Origin: CAYRHS01 sp964424125
GTDB lineage: Bacteria > Actinomycetota > Acidimicrobiia > IMCC26256 > JAOSJL01
Assembly (NCBI GenBank): GCA_964424125.1
Contig: CAYRHS010000083.1
Coordinates: 1-14,177, forward strand
Length of the DNA: 14,177 nucleotides
Direction: 5' to 3'
Positions 1 to 7,687 of the stretch are shown one piece after another. Below the pieces are notes generated by a model. It was not told where the DNA came from, made no database searches, and saw only the letters and a list, made by a program, of their open reading frames with translations. Each line of letters opens with the position of its first letter. The stretch's first letter is position 1. Both the position numbers and the translations under genes were made by a program.

Positions 1-961
1 CCCGGCGCTGCTGCGGCCGGGGCGCTTCGACCGCCAGGTCGTCGTCGACCGGCCGGACCTGGCGGGGCGCAAGGCGATTCTCCAGGTCCACGCGCGTGAG
101 AAGCCACTGGCGGAAGGCGTAGCCCTCGACGTCATCGCCCGCCGCACGCCGGGCTTCACCGGCGCCGACCTGGCCAACCTCGTCAACGAGGCCGCGCTGC
201 TGGCTGCCCGCCACGGGCTCGACGCGGTCGGCCTCCCGCAGCTCGAGGAGGCGATCGACCGGGTGATGGCCGGTCCCGAACGACGCAGCCGGCTCCTCTC
301 CGAGCACGAGAAGCGCGTGATCGCCTACCACGAGGGCGGGCACGCGCTCGTCAGCCACGCGCTCCCCAACACGGATCCCGTGCACAAGGTCTCGATCATC
401 CCGCGAGGTCGCGCGCTTGGATACACGCTCACCCTTCCGACCGAGGACCGGTTCCTCGTGACGAGGCGCGAGCTCGAGGACGAGCTCGCCATGTTGATGG
501 GAGGGCGCACGGCCGAGGAGCTGATCTTCGCCGACCCCACGACCGGAGCCCAGAACGACATCGAGCAGGCGACGCGAGTGGCCCGACAGATGGTCACCGA
601 GTACGGGATGAGCGACGACCTCGGGCCCATGCGGCTCGGGAGCGCCCGGGGCGAGGTCTTCCTCGGCCGCGATCTCGGCTCCGATCCCGACTACTCCGAC
701 GCGGTCGCGGCCCGTATCGACGCCGAGATCCGCCGGTTGCTCGACACGGCGCACGACCTCGCTCGCTCGATCCTGCAGCGCAACCGCCAGACGCTCGACC
801 GGCTGGCCGGCGCACTGATGGAGCAGGAAACACTCGAGGCGGATGCCGTGTTGGAGATCCTGGACCGAGCCGAACCCTGGACCGCGCCCGGCTCGGCCGG
901 CTCGCGAGCCGCCTCGGCTGCCGCGGCCACCGAACGCGAACACCCTCGGAGAGATCGATGA
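1..961 (+). CDS. ftsH: ATP-dependent zinc metalloprotease FtsH, C-terminal part (5' truncated)
   Basis: Membrane-anchored AAA+ protease that extracts and degrades membrane and unstable cytosolic proteins. The gene enters from the left edge; codons are in phase from base 2, giving about 319 visible residues. The first visible residues are the end of the AAA module, the second region of homology (LLRPGRFDRQV). The AAA lid helices follow (GFTGADLANLVNEAALLAAR). The peptidase domain carries the zinc motif HEGGH at 329-343, and the third zinc ligand lies in NDIEQAT near 556-576, followed by MVTEYGMSDDLGPM. All of these match the family. The N-terminal transmembrane segments and Walker A lie outside the window. 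The Ala/Ser-rich tail is short. The stop overlaps the folE start by 4 bp (ATGA), so the two are probably co-translated; ftsH-folE adjacency is common in actinobacteria. Confidence 0.96.
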   Translation, partial: PALLRPGRFDRQVVVDRPDLAGRKAILQVHAREKPLAEGVALDVIARRTPGFTGADLANLVNEAALLAARHGLDAVGLPQLEEAIDRVMAGPERRSRLLSEHEKRVIAYHEGGHALVSHALPNTDPVHKVSIIPRGRALGYTLTLPTEDRFLVTRRELEDELAMLMGGRTAEELIFADPTTGAQNDIEQATRVARQMVTEYGMSDDLGPMRLGSARGEVFLGRDLGSDPDYSDAVAARIDAEIRRLLDTAHDLARSILQRNRQTLDRLAGALMEQETLEADAVLEILDRAEPWTAPGSAGSRAASAAAATEREHPRRDR

Positions 962-1581
962 GCGAAGCCGGGACGTCACCCGAGCTACGGGCGGTTGACG
1001 GCGTCGAAGGCGTCGACAAGCAACGGATCGAGGCGGCCGTGCGGGAGCTGCTGGCAGCCATCGGCGAGGATCCCGATCGGGATGGGCTCCGGCGCACTCC
1101 GGAGCGGATCGCGGAGATGTACGCCGAGATCTTCGGTGGCCTGCACGACGACCCGGCGCGTCACCTCTCGGTCACCTTCGAGGCTGACCACGACGAGATG
1201 ATCATGGTGCGCGACATCCCGATCGCTTCGCTCTGCGAGCACCATCTGGTGCCGTTCATCGGACGAGCCCACGTGGCGTACATCCCTGGCGACGACGGCC
1301 GGATCACCGGGCTCTCGAAGCTCGCCCGACTCGTCGACGGCTTCGCCCGCCGACCCCAGGTCCAGGAGCGGCTGACGACCCAGATCGCCGACGCGCTGCA
1401 GTCGGCGCTCGAGCCGTCGGGGGTCTTCGTGCTCATCGAGGCCGAGCACCTCTGCATGTCGATGCGGGGCGTGCGGAAGCCCGGAGCCCTCACCGTCACC
1501 TCGGCGGTCCGGGGGCTCTTCAAGAGCAACACGGCCACCCGAGCCGAGGCCATGAGCCTCATCAGAGGTCCCGGACACTGA
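958..1581 (+). CDS. folE: GTP cyclohydrolase I
   Basis: Converts GTP to 7,8-dihydroneopterin triphosphate, the first step of folate synthesis; cytosolic and normally a homodecamer. The 207-aa length is typical. Zinc ligands are visible as C93 and H96 in SLCEHHLVPF and C166 in EAEHLCMSMRG. The conserved block GRITGLSKLARLVDGFARRPQVQERLT is present, ending in the usual basic C-terminus. The ATG at 958 overlaps the ftsH stop and has GGAGAG 4 nt upstream, so the start is well fixed. It is the first of four folate enzymes in this block. A 34-nt gap separates it from folP, which seems to have its own promoter. No anomalies seen. Confidence 0.97.
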   Translation: MSEAGTSPELRAVDGVEGVDKQRIEAAVRELLAAIGEDPDRDGLRRTPERIAEMYAEIFGGLHDDPARHLSVTFEADHDEMIMVRDIPIASLCEHHLVPFIGRAHVAYIPGDDGRITGLSKLARLVDGFARRPQVQERLTTQIADALQSALEPSGVFVLIEAEHLCMSMRGVRKPGALTVTSAVRGLFKSNTATRAEAMSLIRGPGH

Positions 1582-1602
1582 TCCCCGCACGATCCGCACC
1601 GC

Positions 1603-1608
1603 TACGCT
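1603..1608 (+). promoter_or_regulatory. -10 box TACGCT of a likely leaderless folP transcript
   Basis: TACGCT ends 7 nt before the GTG start of folP. There is no purine-rich Shine-Dalgarno sequence in the 34-nt folE-folP gap, so transcription probably starts at or next to the GTG. No convincing -35 hexamer is seen. The same arrangement precedes folB, the SDR gene and the polyprenyl synthase. Confidence 0.5.
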
Positions 1609-1615
1609 CCGAACC

Positions 1616-2446
1616 GTGAGCGAGGTGCCGACGCACGGGGTGATGGGAATCCTCAACGTCACGCCCGACTCGTTCTCCGACGGCGGTCGGTTCGAGGATC
1701 TCGGCGACGCCGTTGCCCACGGTCTCGCGCTCACCGAAGCCGGAGCCGACGTCGTCGACGTCGGCGGCGAGTCGACACGGCCCGGCGCCTCTCCCGTGGG
1801 CGTCGCCGAAGAGTTGCGCCGGGTCGTGCCCGTCGTACAGCGCCTGGCCGAGTCCGGCGTCGTCGTGAGCGTCGACACGATGAAGGCCGAGGTCGCGCAG
1901 GCCGCGCTGGCCGCCGGCGCGGTCCTGGTCAACGACGTGTCCGCGGGTCGATTCGACGCGGCGATCCTGGGCGTGACGGCCGCGCACGGTGCCGGCTACG
2001 TGGCGATGCACATGCGCGGGGAGCCCCGCACGATGCAGCAGAACCCTCGGTACGACGACGTCGTGGTCGAGGTCGCCGACTTCCTGGTCGAACGGGCGGG
2101 ACGTGCCCAAGACGCGGGCATCGACCCTGATCGCATCATCGTCGATCCCGGCATCGGCTTCGGCAAGACGGCGGACCACAACCTCGAGCTGCTCGTGCGA
2201 CTGCCCGAGCTCGTCGAACGAGTCGGCCGGCCGGTACTCGTGGGCGCGTCCCGCAAGAGCTTCATCGGCGCGGCGGTCGACCTCCCCGTAGGAGAACGCG
2301 ACGACTCGTCGCTTGCGACCGTCGTCTGGGCGTTCGATCGCGGTGCGACGATGGTGCGGGTCCACGACGCGCGCGCCGCCAGCCGTGCGGGCGCGCTGCT
2401 CGACGTCATGCGTCGGGCGTCGCCCGAGGGGATCCGCGCGGCATGA
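1616..2446 (+). CDS. folP: Dihydropteroate synthase
   Basis: Condenses p-aminobenzoate with 6-hydroxymethyl-7,8-dihydropterin pyrophosphate to give 7,8-dihydropteroate; this family is the sulfonamide target. The product is 276 aa, a TIM-barrel enzyme of normal length. Signatures in order are GILNVTPDSFSDGG (residues 11-24), DVGGESTRPGA (48-58), VSVDTMKAEVA, VNDVSAG, AMHMRGEP, DPGIGFGKT, GASRKSFIGAA and MVRVHDARA. These cover the pterin and pABA sites and the flexible loops. The start is GTG 1616, because the family's N-terminal strand begins just after it. No Shine-Dalgarno sequence is present, and a -10-like box 7 nt upstream suggests a leaderless message. The stop overlaps the next ATG by 4 bp (ATGA). 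Confidence 0.96.
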   Translation: MSEVPTHGVMGILNVTPDSFSDGGRFEDLGDAVAHGLALTEAGADVVDVGGESTRPGASPVGVAEELRRVVPVVQRLAESGVVVSVDTMKAEVAQAALAAGAVLVNDVSAGRFDAAILGVTAAHGAGYVAMHMRGEPRTMQQNPRYDDVVVEVADFLVERAGRAQDAGIDPDRIIVDPGIGFGKTADHNLELLVRLPELVERVGRPVLVGASRKSFIGAAVDLPVGERDDSSLATVVWAFDRGATMVRVHDARAASRAGALLDVMRRASPEGIRAA

Positions 2447-2973
2447 GGGGCCGCTGGGCGCAGGGACTCGAGCCCCGGAACTTCATCTGGATCATCAAGG
2501 ATCGCCTCGCGGTGTCCGAACGGCCGGGCGGTTACGCGCGCAACCATCGCAAGGTGCGGCGTGAAGAGGAGCTGATCTGGCTCGAGCGTCACGGCTTCAC
2601 CCGGATCGTCTCGCTCCTCGACTCGCCGCACAATCTCGCGGCCTACGAGGAGGCGGGGATCCCGGCCGTGCAGGTTCCGCTCGGTCGCCCCGACGAGGCG
2701 AGCGAGCGGCTGGCCGGGGTGTACGCGGTGCTCGCCACGCTGCTCGAGGAGCCCGGAGCCTGCATCCTCGTTCACCACGAGGATGTCGGAGATCGGATGC
2801 TGGGCGTGATCGCGGGCTACCTGCTTTATTCGGGAGCCGTGGACCAGGGGCCGCACGCAATCCTCATCGTCGAGCGCCTCGCGGGCCGTGAGCTCCAGTC
2901 GGAGGGCCGCGAGATCGTCGCGGTGACGATCGAAGAGGGTCTCAGGGCAGGCGCTGGCGGGCGCTCGCTCTGA
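2443..2973 (+). CDS. Tyrosine/dual-specificity phosphatase-like protein with catalytic Cys replaced by His
   Basis: A 176-aa protein with the layout of a small dual-specificity phosphatase: RPGGYARNHRKVRREEELIW, then a helix-strand HGFTRIVSLLD, a PLGRPDEAS loop that could hold a general-acid Asp, and a P-loop-like VHHEDVGDRM followed by a helix. The family signature is HCX5R; here it reads H111-H112-EDVGD-R118, so the nucleophilic Cys position is His (CAC, 2776-2778) while the P-loop Gly and Arg remain. Classical Cys-dependent phosphatase activity is therefore unlikely. It may bind a phosphorylated ligand, or the assignment may be only structural. It overlaps the folP stop by 4 bp and lies just before folB, which suggests a role near folate synthesis. 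The family call rests on motif order alone; the function is unknown. Confidence 0.75.
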   Translation: MRGRWAQGLEPRNFIWIIKDRLAVSERPGGYARNHRKVRREEELIWLERHGFTRIVSLLDSPHNLAAYEEAGIPAVQVPLGRPDEASERLAGVYAVLATLLEEPGACILVHHEDVGDRMLGVIAGYLLYSGAVDQGPHAILIVERLAGRELQSEGREIVAVTIEEGLRAGAGGRSL

Positions 2974-2984
2974 TCGTCGTCCCC

Positions 2985-2990
2985 TACCCT
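2985..2990 (+). promoter_or_regulatory. -10 box TACCCT of a likely leaderless folB transcript
   Basis: TACCCT ends 6 nt before GTG 2997. The 23-nt gap after the phosphatase-like gene has no Shine-Dalgarno sequence. The box and spacing match those before the polyprenyl synthase on the other strand. No clear -35 is visible. Confidence 0.55.
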
Positions 2991-2996
2991 GGCCCC

Positions 2997-3347
2997 GTGG
3001 ATCGAATCGTCATCGCGGGTATCCAGGCCCTCGGGGTGCACGGGGCCCTACCCGAGGAACAGACCCGACCACAGCCTTTCGAGATCGACATCGAGCTCGA
3101 GGTCGACGTCCGACAGGCGGGCGAGACCGACTCGCTCGAGGACACGGTCGACTACTCCGCGGTCTCCGAGGCCGTGAGCCGGGTCGTCGAGCACGAGCGC
3201 TACCTCCTCCTCGAGCGCCTCGCGACCCGAATCGCGGAGGTGTGTCGTACCGACGCTCGGGTGGACGCCGTCGAGGTCACGGTGCGCAAGCTGCACCCGC
3301 CCGTCCGGGCGATCGCCGACCACGTGGCGGTGCGGATCGTCCGGTGA
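2997..3347 (+). CDS. folB: Dihydroneopterin aldolase
   Basis: Cleaves 7,8-dihydroneopterin to 6-hydroxymethyl-7,8-dihydropterin and glycolaldehyde, upstream of FolK. The 116-aa length is typical for this small tunnel-fold enzyme. Recognisable blocks are GVHGALPEEQTRPQPFEIDI near the N-terminus, the DTVDYSAVS segment that shapes the pterin site, LLLERLATRIAE, and VTVRKLHPPV with the conserved Lys of the active site. The GTG start is supported by the family N-terminus (MDRIVIAGIQ) and by the TACCCT box 6 nt upstream; there is no Shine-Dalgarno sequence. The stop overlaps the folK GTG by 4 bp (GTGA), so folB and folK are probably translated together, as in most actinobacteria. Confidence 0.95.
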   Translation: MDRIVIAGIQALGVHGALPEEQTRPQPFEIDIELEVDVRQAGETDSLEDTVDYSAVSEAVSRVVEHERYLLLERLATRIAEVCRTDARVDAVEVTVRKLHPPVRAIADHVAVRIVR

Positions 3348-3817
3348 GCCGCGTGGGTTACCTGGGTCTGGGGTCCAACGTCGGGGACCGACTCCGGCAT
3401 CTGCAGCGGGCGGTGGACGCGATCTCGGCCGCGCCCGGAATCGAGCGCGTCGCTGTGTCAGCCGTGTACGAGACGGATCCCGTCGGCGGCCCACCGCAGC
3501 CCGACTACCTGAACGCCGTGGTCGCGGTGGAGACGCAACTCTCGGCCCGGGATCTGCTGGAGCTCGCGCGACGGCTGGAACGCGAAGCGGATCGACGACG
3601 TGCCGAGCGTTTCGGACCGCGCACGCTCGACGTGGACGTGTTGCTCGTCGGAGCCGACACCGTCGACGAGCCCGATCTCGTCGTCCCCCATCCGCGCATG
3701 TGGGAGCGGGCGTTCGTCCTGGCCCCGCTGCACGACGTCGCACCCGAGCTGGTCGACGAGCCGTGTGCCGGCTGGCGTGGCGTGCGACCCACAGGCCTAG
3801 AATTGGTGGTCACCTGA
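3344..3817 (+). CDS. folK: 2-amino-4-hydroxy-6-hydroxymethyldihydropteridine pyrophosphokinase (HPPK)
   Basis: Transfers pyrophosphate from ATP to 6-hydroxymethyl-7,8-dihydropterin, giving the FolP substrate. From GTG 3344 the product is 157 aa, a standard HPPK size. It begins MSRVGYLGLGSNVGDR, which matches the family start; an in-frame start at 3242 would add residues unlike any HPPK, so it was rejected. The signature RFGPRTLDVDVLL (residues 89-101) carries the two magnesium-binding Asp residues (D96, D98). PHPRMWERAFVLAPL follows near the C-terminus. The start overlaps the folB stop (GTGA). It completes the pterin branch of folate synthesis in this block; the next gene belongs to the pantothenate block. 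Confidence 0.95.
   Translation: MSRVGYLGLGSNVGDRLRHLQRAVDAISAAPGIERVAVSAVYETDPVGGPPQPDYLNAVVAVETQLSARDLLELARRLEREADRRRAERFGPRTLDVDVLLVGADTVDEPDLVVPHPRMWERAFVLAPLHDVAPELVDEPCAGWRGVRPTGLELVVT
3798..3803 (+). promoter_or_regulatory. Possible -10 box TAGAAT ahead of the pantothenate block
   Basis: TAGAAT lies in the last codons of folK, in otherwise very GC-rich DNA. It would place a start site near 3810 and give a leader of about 50 nt with a GGGAGG ribosome site at 3848-3853 for the DUF2520 gene. No clear -35 is visible, so this is tentative. Confidence 0.3.
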
Positions 3818-3863
3818 ACCCGTCCGGCACCCGAAGCGGGCTGGAACGGGAGGTTTCTTGGAC

Positions 3864-4766
3864 GTGAGCCCTGACGCGGCCTCCGGCCCACCCGCCGGGA
3901 CCCTCGCACGTCCCCTCGCCCTCATCGGGCCGGGGCGGGCGGGAAGCGCGGTAGCCGGAGCGCTGGCCGACGCGGGCGGCCGGATCGTGGCGGTCGCGGG
4001 ACGCGATCGCGGCACTCCTTCGGTACGGCGAGCCGCGGCGGCGCTCTCGTCGCGGCCGGCGACGCTCGAGTCCGCCGCCCGCGCAGCCGAGGTGGTGATC
4101 GTGGCCACCCCGGACGCAGCGATTCCCGAGGTCGCGCAGCGCATCGGACCCTCGTTGCGACCCGGTGCGCTCGTGATCCATCTTTCGGGAGCCCACGGTG
4201 CCGACGTGCTGGGGCCGGCCCGACGCGGACGACCCGACGTCCGCGCGGCTGCGTTGCACCCGCTGGTGTCGATCCCGTCGCCGGAGGTCGGACGAGCCCG
4301 ATTCCCGGGGAGCTGGTGCGCGGTCGACGGCGACGACGAGGTCGAGGCCGTGGCCGTCGCGCTCGGCATGAGGGTCCTGCACGTCGATGCCGAGCAGCGT
4401 GTGCGGTACCACGCGGCTGCGGCCGTCGCCGCCAATCACGTCGTCGCCTTGCTCGGTCACCTGGAACGAGTCGCGTCCGACGCCGGGATGCCCCTCGACG
4501 CGTTCCTACCGCTCGCGCGGACGGCGATCGACAACGTGGCCTCGCTCGGGCCCGCGTCGGCGTTGACGGGACCGGTGGCGCGCGGCGACCACGGGACGGT
4601 CGCTGCCCACCTCGCCGAGATCCCGGAAAGCGAGCGGCCCGCCTACCGCGCGCTCGCCCGTGAGGCGATGCGACTGCGTGGTCAGGACGATCCCGCGCTC
4701 GCCGCGCTCCTGACCGAGCCGTTGCCCGAACCCCTCACCGAGGACGCCGACGAGGTGCGGGCGTGA
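3864..4766 (+). CDS. Rossmann-fold protein with C-terminal DUF2520 domain
   Basis: A 300-aa predicted NAD(P)-binding protein. The N-terminal Rossmann domain has LALIGPGRAGSAVAGAL (GxGxxG) and VVIVATPDAAIPEVA. The C-terminal helical part (AALHPLVSIPSPEVGRARF, RYHAAAAVAANHVVALLG, AIDNV) is the DUF2520 domain, which resembles ketopantoate reductase and pyrroline-5-carboxylate reductase C-domains. Family members are regularly found beside panC (Rv3603c in M. tuberculosis), which suggests a role in pantothenate synthesis, possibly as the missing ketopantoate reductase; this is inference. The start is uncertain: GTG 3864 sits 10 nt after GGGAGG (3848-3853), while TTG 3858 is only 4 nt away; I prefer the GTG. 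The stop overlaps the panC start (GTGA). Confidence 0.9.
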   Translation: MSPDAASGPPAGTLARPLALIGPGRAGSAVAGALADAGGRIVAVAGRDRGTPSVRRAAAALSSRPATLESAARAAEVVIVATPDAAIPEVAQRIGPSLRPGALVIHLSGAHGADVLGPARRGRPDVRAAALHPLVSIPSPEVGRARFPGSWCAVDGDDEVEAVAVALGMRVLHVDAEQRVRYHAAAAVAANHVVALLGHLERVASDAGMPLDAFLPLARTAIDNVASLGPASALTGPVARGDHGTVAAHLAEIPESERPAYRALAREAMRLRGQDDPALAALLTEPLPEPLTEDADEVRA

Positions 4767-5656
4767 TCACCGTCGAACGGATCGGGGCGCTTCGCGCTGA
4801 GTGCGACGAGGCCCGCGGCCTGGGACGGTCCATCGGCTTCGTCCCGACGATGGGCTTCCTCCACGAAGGACATCGGTCACTGATGCGAGCGGCGCGAACA
4901 GAGGACGATGTCGTCGTCGCGAGCATCTTCGTGAACCGCCTCCAGTTCGCTCCCTCGGAAGACCTCGATACCTATCCCCGCGATCGCCGAGGTGACGCGG
5001 AAGCAGCGGCGGCGGAAGGCGTCGACGTCCTCTTCATGCCGTCGGAGGAGGAGATGTACTCGTCGCCGCCGCTGACGAACGTGCACGTCGACGGGTTGAC
5101 GGACGGCTTGTGCGGTGCCTCTCGGCCGACGTTCTTCGACGGGGTCGCCACGGTGGTGACCAAGCTGCTCGCGATCGTCGGACCCTGCCGCGCCTACTTC
5201 GGGCGCAAGGACTTCCAGCAGCTCGCCGTGGTCCGCCGCGTGGTCGCCGATCTCTCGTTGCCCGCCGACGTCGTGGGATGCCCGCTCGTCCGCGAGCCCG
5301 ACGGCCTCGCGCTGTCTAGCCGCAACGCCTACCTCGACCCGAACGAGCGCGAGGCCGCCACCGTGCTCTACCGCGCGCTCGGGACGGCGGCCTCGTCCAT
5401 CGCGGCCGGTGAACGCCACGCGGGCGAGATCCGGGCCGCGCTGGGCGCCACGATCGCCGCCGAGCCGCGGGCACGTCTCGACTACTCGGCCGTCGTGGAT
5501 GCCGCGACGCTCGAGCCGATCGGACGGCTCGAAGGCGAGATCCTGCTCGCCGTGGCCGCCGAGGTCGGCGGCGCCCGCCTCATCGACAACATGATCGTTA
5601 CCGTCGAGGGCACCGAGGTGTCCATCGATGCAGGCGTGCTCGCCACGCCGGCGTGA
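4763..5656 (+). CDS. panC: Pantothenate synthetase (pantoate--beta-alanine ligase)
   Basis: Joins pantoate and beta-alanine through a pantoyl-adenylate using ATP; cytosolic. The product is 297 aa, a usual length. The HIGH-like motif HEGH is at residues 34-37 in PTMGFLHEGHRSLM. YFGRKDFQQL (145-154) supplies the conserved Lys and Gln residues, and DGLALSSRN (180-188) is the KMSKS-equivalent. Two deviations stand out: the usual FVNPxQF is FVNRLQF (residues 57-62), and the usual GEKD is GRKD (147-150). Both place Arg near the substrate pocket, although the residues thought to be essential (H34, H37, N58, Q61, K149) are kept, so activity is expected. The start codon is GTG, overlapping the DUF2520 stop. 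panD follows after 28 nt. Confidence 0.96.
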   Translation: MITVERIGALRAECDEARGLGRSIGFVPTMGFLHEGHRSLMRAARTEDDVVVASIFVNRLQFAPSEDLDTYPRDRRGDAEAAAAEGVDVLFMPSEEEMYSSPPLTNVHVDGLTDGLCGASRPTFFDGVATVVTKLLAIVGPCRAYFGRKDFQQLAVVRRVVADLSLPADVVGCPLVREPDGLALSSRNAYLDPNEREAATVLYRALGTAASSIAAGERHAGEIRAALGATIAAEPRARLDYSAVVDAATLEPIGRLEGEILLAVAAEVGGARLIDNMIVTVEGTEVSIDAGVLATPA

Positions 5657-5684
5657 CCGTGATTCGCCAGAACGAGGAGCTCCC

Positions 5685-6074
5685 GTGCAGCGCACGATGA
5701 TGAAGTCCAAGATCCACCGGGCGACGGTCACCGGCGCCGACCTGACCTACGTCGGGTCCATCACGCTCGCGCCGCAGCTCATGCGGCTGGCGGACATCCG
5801 CGAGCACGAGCAGGTCCACGTGCTGGACATCGACAACGGTTCCCGGTTCGAGACGTACGTGATCGCGGGCGGGCCGGGCGACGTCGTACTCAACGGCGCC
5901 GCCGCGCGTCTCGTCCACACTGGCGATCGGATCATCGTCATCAGCTACGCGACCTACGACGAACAGGAGCTCGAGCACTACGCACCTCGCGTCGTCCACG
6001 TCGACTCGCGGAACCGGCCGACCGACGAGTCGTTCCAGTCCCTCGATCGCGAGCTCCACGACCTCACCGGTTGA
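5685..6074 (+). CDS. panD: Aspartate 1-decarboxylase (pyruvoyl proenzyme)
   Basis: Makes beta-alanine from L-aspartate for PanC. It is synthesised as a proenzyme that self-cleaves to form a pyruvoyl group. From GTG 5685 the product is 129 aa and starts MQRTMMKSKIHRATVTGADL, the canonical PanD N-terminus. The cleavage site falls at G24-S25 (YVGS), exactly the expected position, and K9 is kept. A longer reading from ATG 5628 would add 19 unrelated residues that overlap panC, so it was rejected. GAGGAG at 5674-5679 lies 5 nt before the GTG. NGSRFETYVI, the later GDRIIVISYATYDE and the C-terminal tail are typical. The stop overlaps the nadB TTG start (TTGA). Confidence 0.96.
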   Translation: MQRTMMKSKIHRATVTGADLTYVGSITLAPQLMRLADIREHEQVHVLDIDNGSRFETYVIAGGPGDVVLNGAAARLVHTGDRIIVISYATYDEQELEHYAPRVVHVDSRNRPTDESFQSLDRELHDLTG

Positions 6075-7687
6075 TCGACACCGACCTCCTGATCCTCGGT
6101 AGCGGCGTCGCGGGATTGTCGGCCGCGGTCCGAGCGGCGCGCGCCGAGTTGTCGGTCACGCTCCTGACCAAGGCGGTGCTCGGCGAGTCGACGACTCGCT
6201 ACGCACAGGGCGGGATCGGTGCGGCGATGACCGACGCGGACTCGCCCGAGCTCCACGCCTCCGACACGATCGCGGCCGGCGCCGGGCTCTGCGATCCCGA
6301 CGCGGCTCGCGTGCTGGCGGTCGAAGGGCCGGCAGCCGTCCGGGAGCTGATGACCATCGGGGCGCGCTTCGACCAGGCCGAGGGGGACCGAGCACTGCAC
6401 CGAGGCCGCGAGGGGGGCCACTCCGTCCGCCGCGTGCTCCACGCGGGTGGTGACGCGACCGGTGCCGAGGTCGACCGGGCGCTGGTCCGGGCCGCACGTG
6501 AATCCGACGTCGACCTCCGAGAACGGTGGTTCGCGACCGAGCTGATCATCGAGGACGGCCGGTGCGCGGGCGTCGTCGCGCTCGACGAAGCGGGGCACGA
6601 GGAGGAGCTCGGTGCACGCCACACCATCGTTGCCACAGGGGGCGCCGGACAGCTCTACGGGGTGACGACCAACCCGGCCGAGGCCACCGGCGACGGCTAC
6701 GCGATGGCGTTGCGGGCGGGGGTGGCGGTCTGTGACATCGAGTTCGTCCAGTTCCATCCGACCGCGCTGCACCACCCGGCGATGCCGCGGCCGCTCCTCT
6801 CCGAGGCGCTGCGCGGAGAGGGAGCGGTGCTTCGAGACGACGACGGCCGGCCGCTGATGGCGGGCGTGCACCCGCTCGGTGATCTCGCTCCACGCGATGT
6901 GGTCGCGCGCGCGATGGCCGAGCGCATCCACGCAACGGGCATCGATCACGTCTGGCTCGACGCCACCGACGTCGACGACCTCGAGGGTCGCTTCCCCACG
7001 CTCGTGGCTTCGACGCGTCGGATCGGACTCGATCCGACGCGCGACTGGCTTCCGGTCGCGCCTGCAGCTCACTACGTCTGCGGGGGTGTGGCCGTCGACC
7101 TCGACGGAGCGACGACGCTCCCTGGGCTGTGGGCGTTGGGCGAGGCAGCCGCCAGCGGCGTGCACGGCGCGAATCGGCTGGCGTCGAACTCGCTGCTCGA
7201 CGGACTCGTGTTCGCGGCACGCGCCGTTCGCGCAATCGCGGCAGGGCAGGAAGGGCCCCGAGAGACAGGACTCCTCAGGGGCCTTCCCCCCTGGTCCGGC
7301 GAGCAACACCTCGAGGACCGATCCGGGTGCAGTACTCCGGACGGCGCCGACGTCTCGGCGGCACGCGCTCGACTCCAGCAGGCGATGACCGCAGGCGCCG
7401 GTGTCGCGCGGGACGCCTCCGGGCTGGACAGACTGTCGGAGGTGCTCGCCGATATCCGCAGCACGCTCGAGGCGACGAATGACCCGGGCGGCCACGAGCT
7501 CCGGAACCTCCTCACAGTGGCTCGGGCGCTGGTGACCGCGGCGCGGGCCCGGGAGGAGTCGCGTGGTGCCCACTTCCGGCGCGATCATCCGGCGACCGTG
7601 GCGGCGATGCTCGGCCGGTTCGTGTTCGCAGGATCGCCGGACCCCGAATTCGTTCCCTTTCCCACGACCAGGAGCCGCGTCTCGTGA
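6071..7687 (+). CDS. nadB: L-aspartate oxidase
   Basis: FAD enzyme oxidising L-aspartate to iminoaspartate, the first step of de novo NAD synthesis. The product is 538 aa, close to the family norm. GSGVAGLSAA (residues 10-19) is the dinucleotide-binding motif. TTRYAQGGIGA, HPTALHHPAMPRPLLSEALRGEGA, PRDVVARAM and YVCGGVAVD with GLWALGEAAASGVHGANRLASNS are the flavin and dicarboxylate-binding blocks of the succinate dehydrogenase/NadB family. The C-terminal helical domain ends shortly after the ARAREESRGAHFRRDHP motif, as expected. The start is TTG, fused to the panD stop (TTGA) with no Shine-Dalgarno sequence, so it probably depends on coupling to panD. It overlaps nadC by 4 bp. nadA, whose product takes iminoaspartate onward, is not in the window. 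Confidence 0.95.
   Translation: MIDTDLLILGSGVAGLSAAVRAARAELSVTLLTKAVLGESTTRYAQGGIGAAMTDADSPELHASDTIAAGAGLCDPDAARVLAVEGPAAVRELMTIGARFDQAEGDRALHRGREGGHSVRRVLHAGGDATGAEVDRALVRAARESDVDLRERWFATELIIEDGRCAGVVALDEAGHEEELGARHTIVATGGAGQLYGVTTNPAEATGDGYAMALRAGVAVCDIEFVQFHPTALHHPAMPRPLLSEALRGEGAVLRDDDGRPLMAGVHPLGDLAPRDVVARAMAERIHATGIDHVWLDATDVDDLEGRFPTLVASTRRIGLDPTRDWLPVAPAAHYVCGGVAVDLDGATTLPGLWALGEAAASGVHGANRLASNSLLDGLVFAARAVRAIAAGQEGPRETGLLRGLPPWSGEQHLEDRSGCSTPDGADVSAARARLQQAMTAGAGVARDASGLDRLSEVLADIRSTLEATNDPGGHELRNLLTVARALVTAARAREESRGAHFRRDHPATVAAMLGRFVFAGSPDPEFVPFPTTRSRVS

Noticed and set aside
3242..3343. Upstream start for folK inside folB
   Set aside because: The extra residues are basic and unlike HPPK; GTG 3344 overlaps the folB stop and gives the canonical N-terminus.
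5628..5684. Upstream start for panD inside panC
   Set aside because: It would push the Gly-Ser cleavage site 19 residues from its conserved position; GTG 5685 has GAGGAG upstream.
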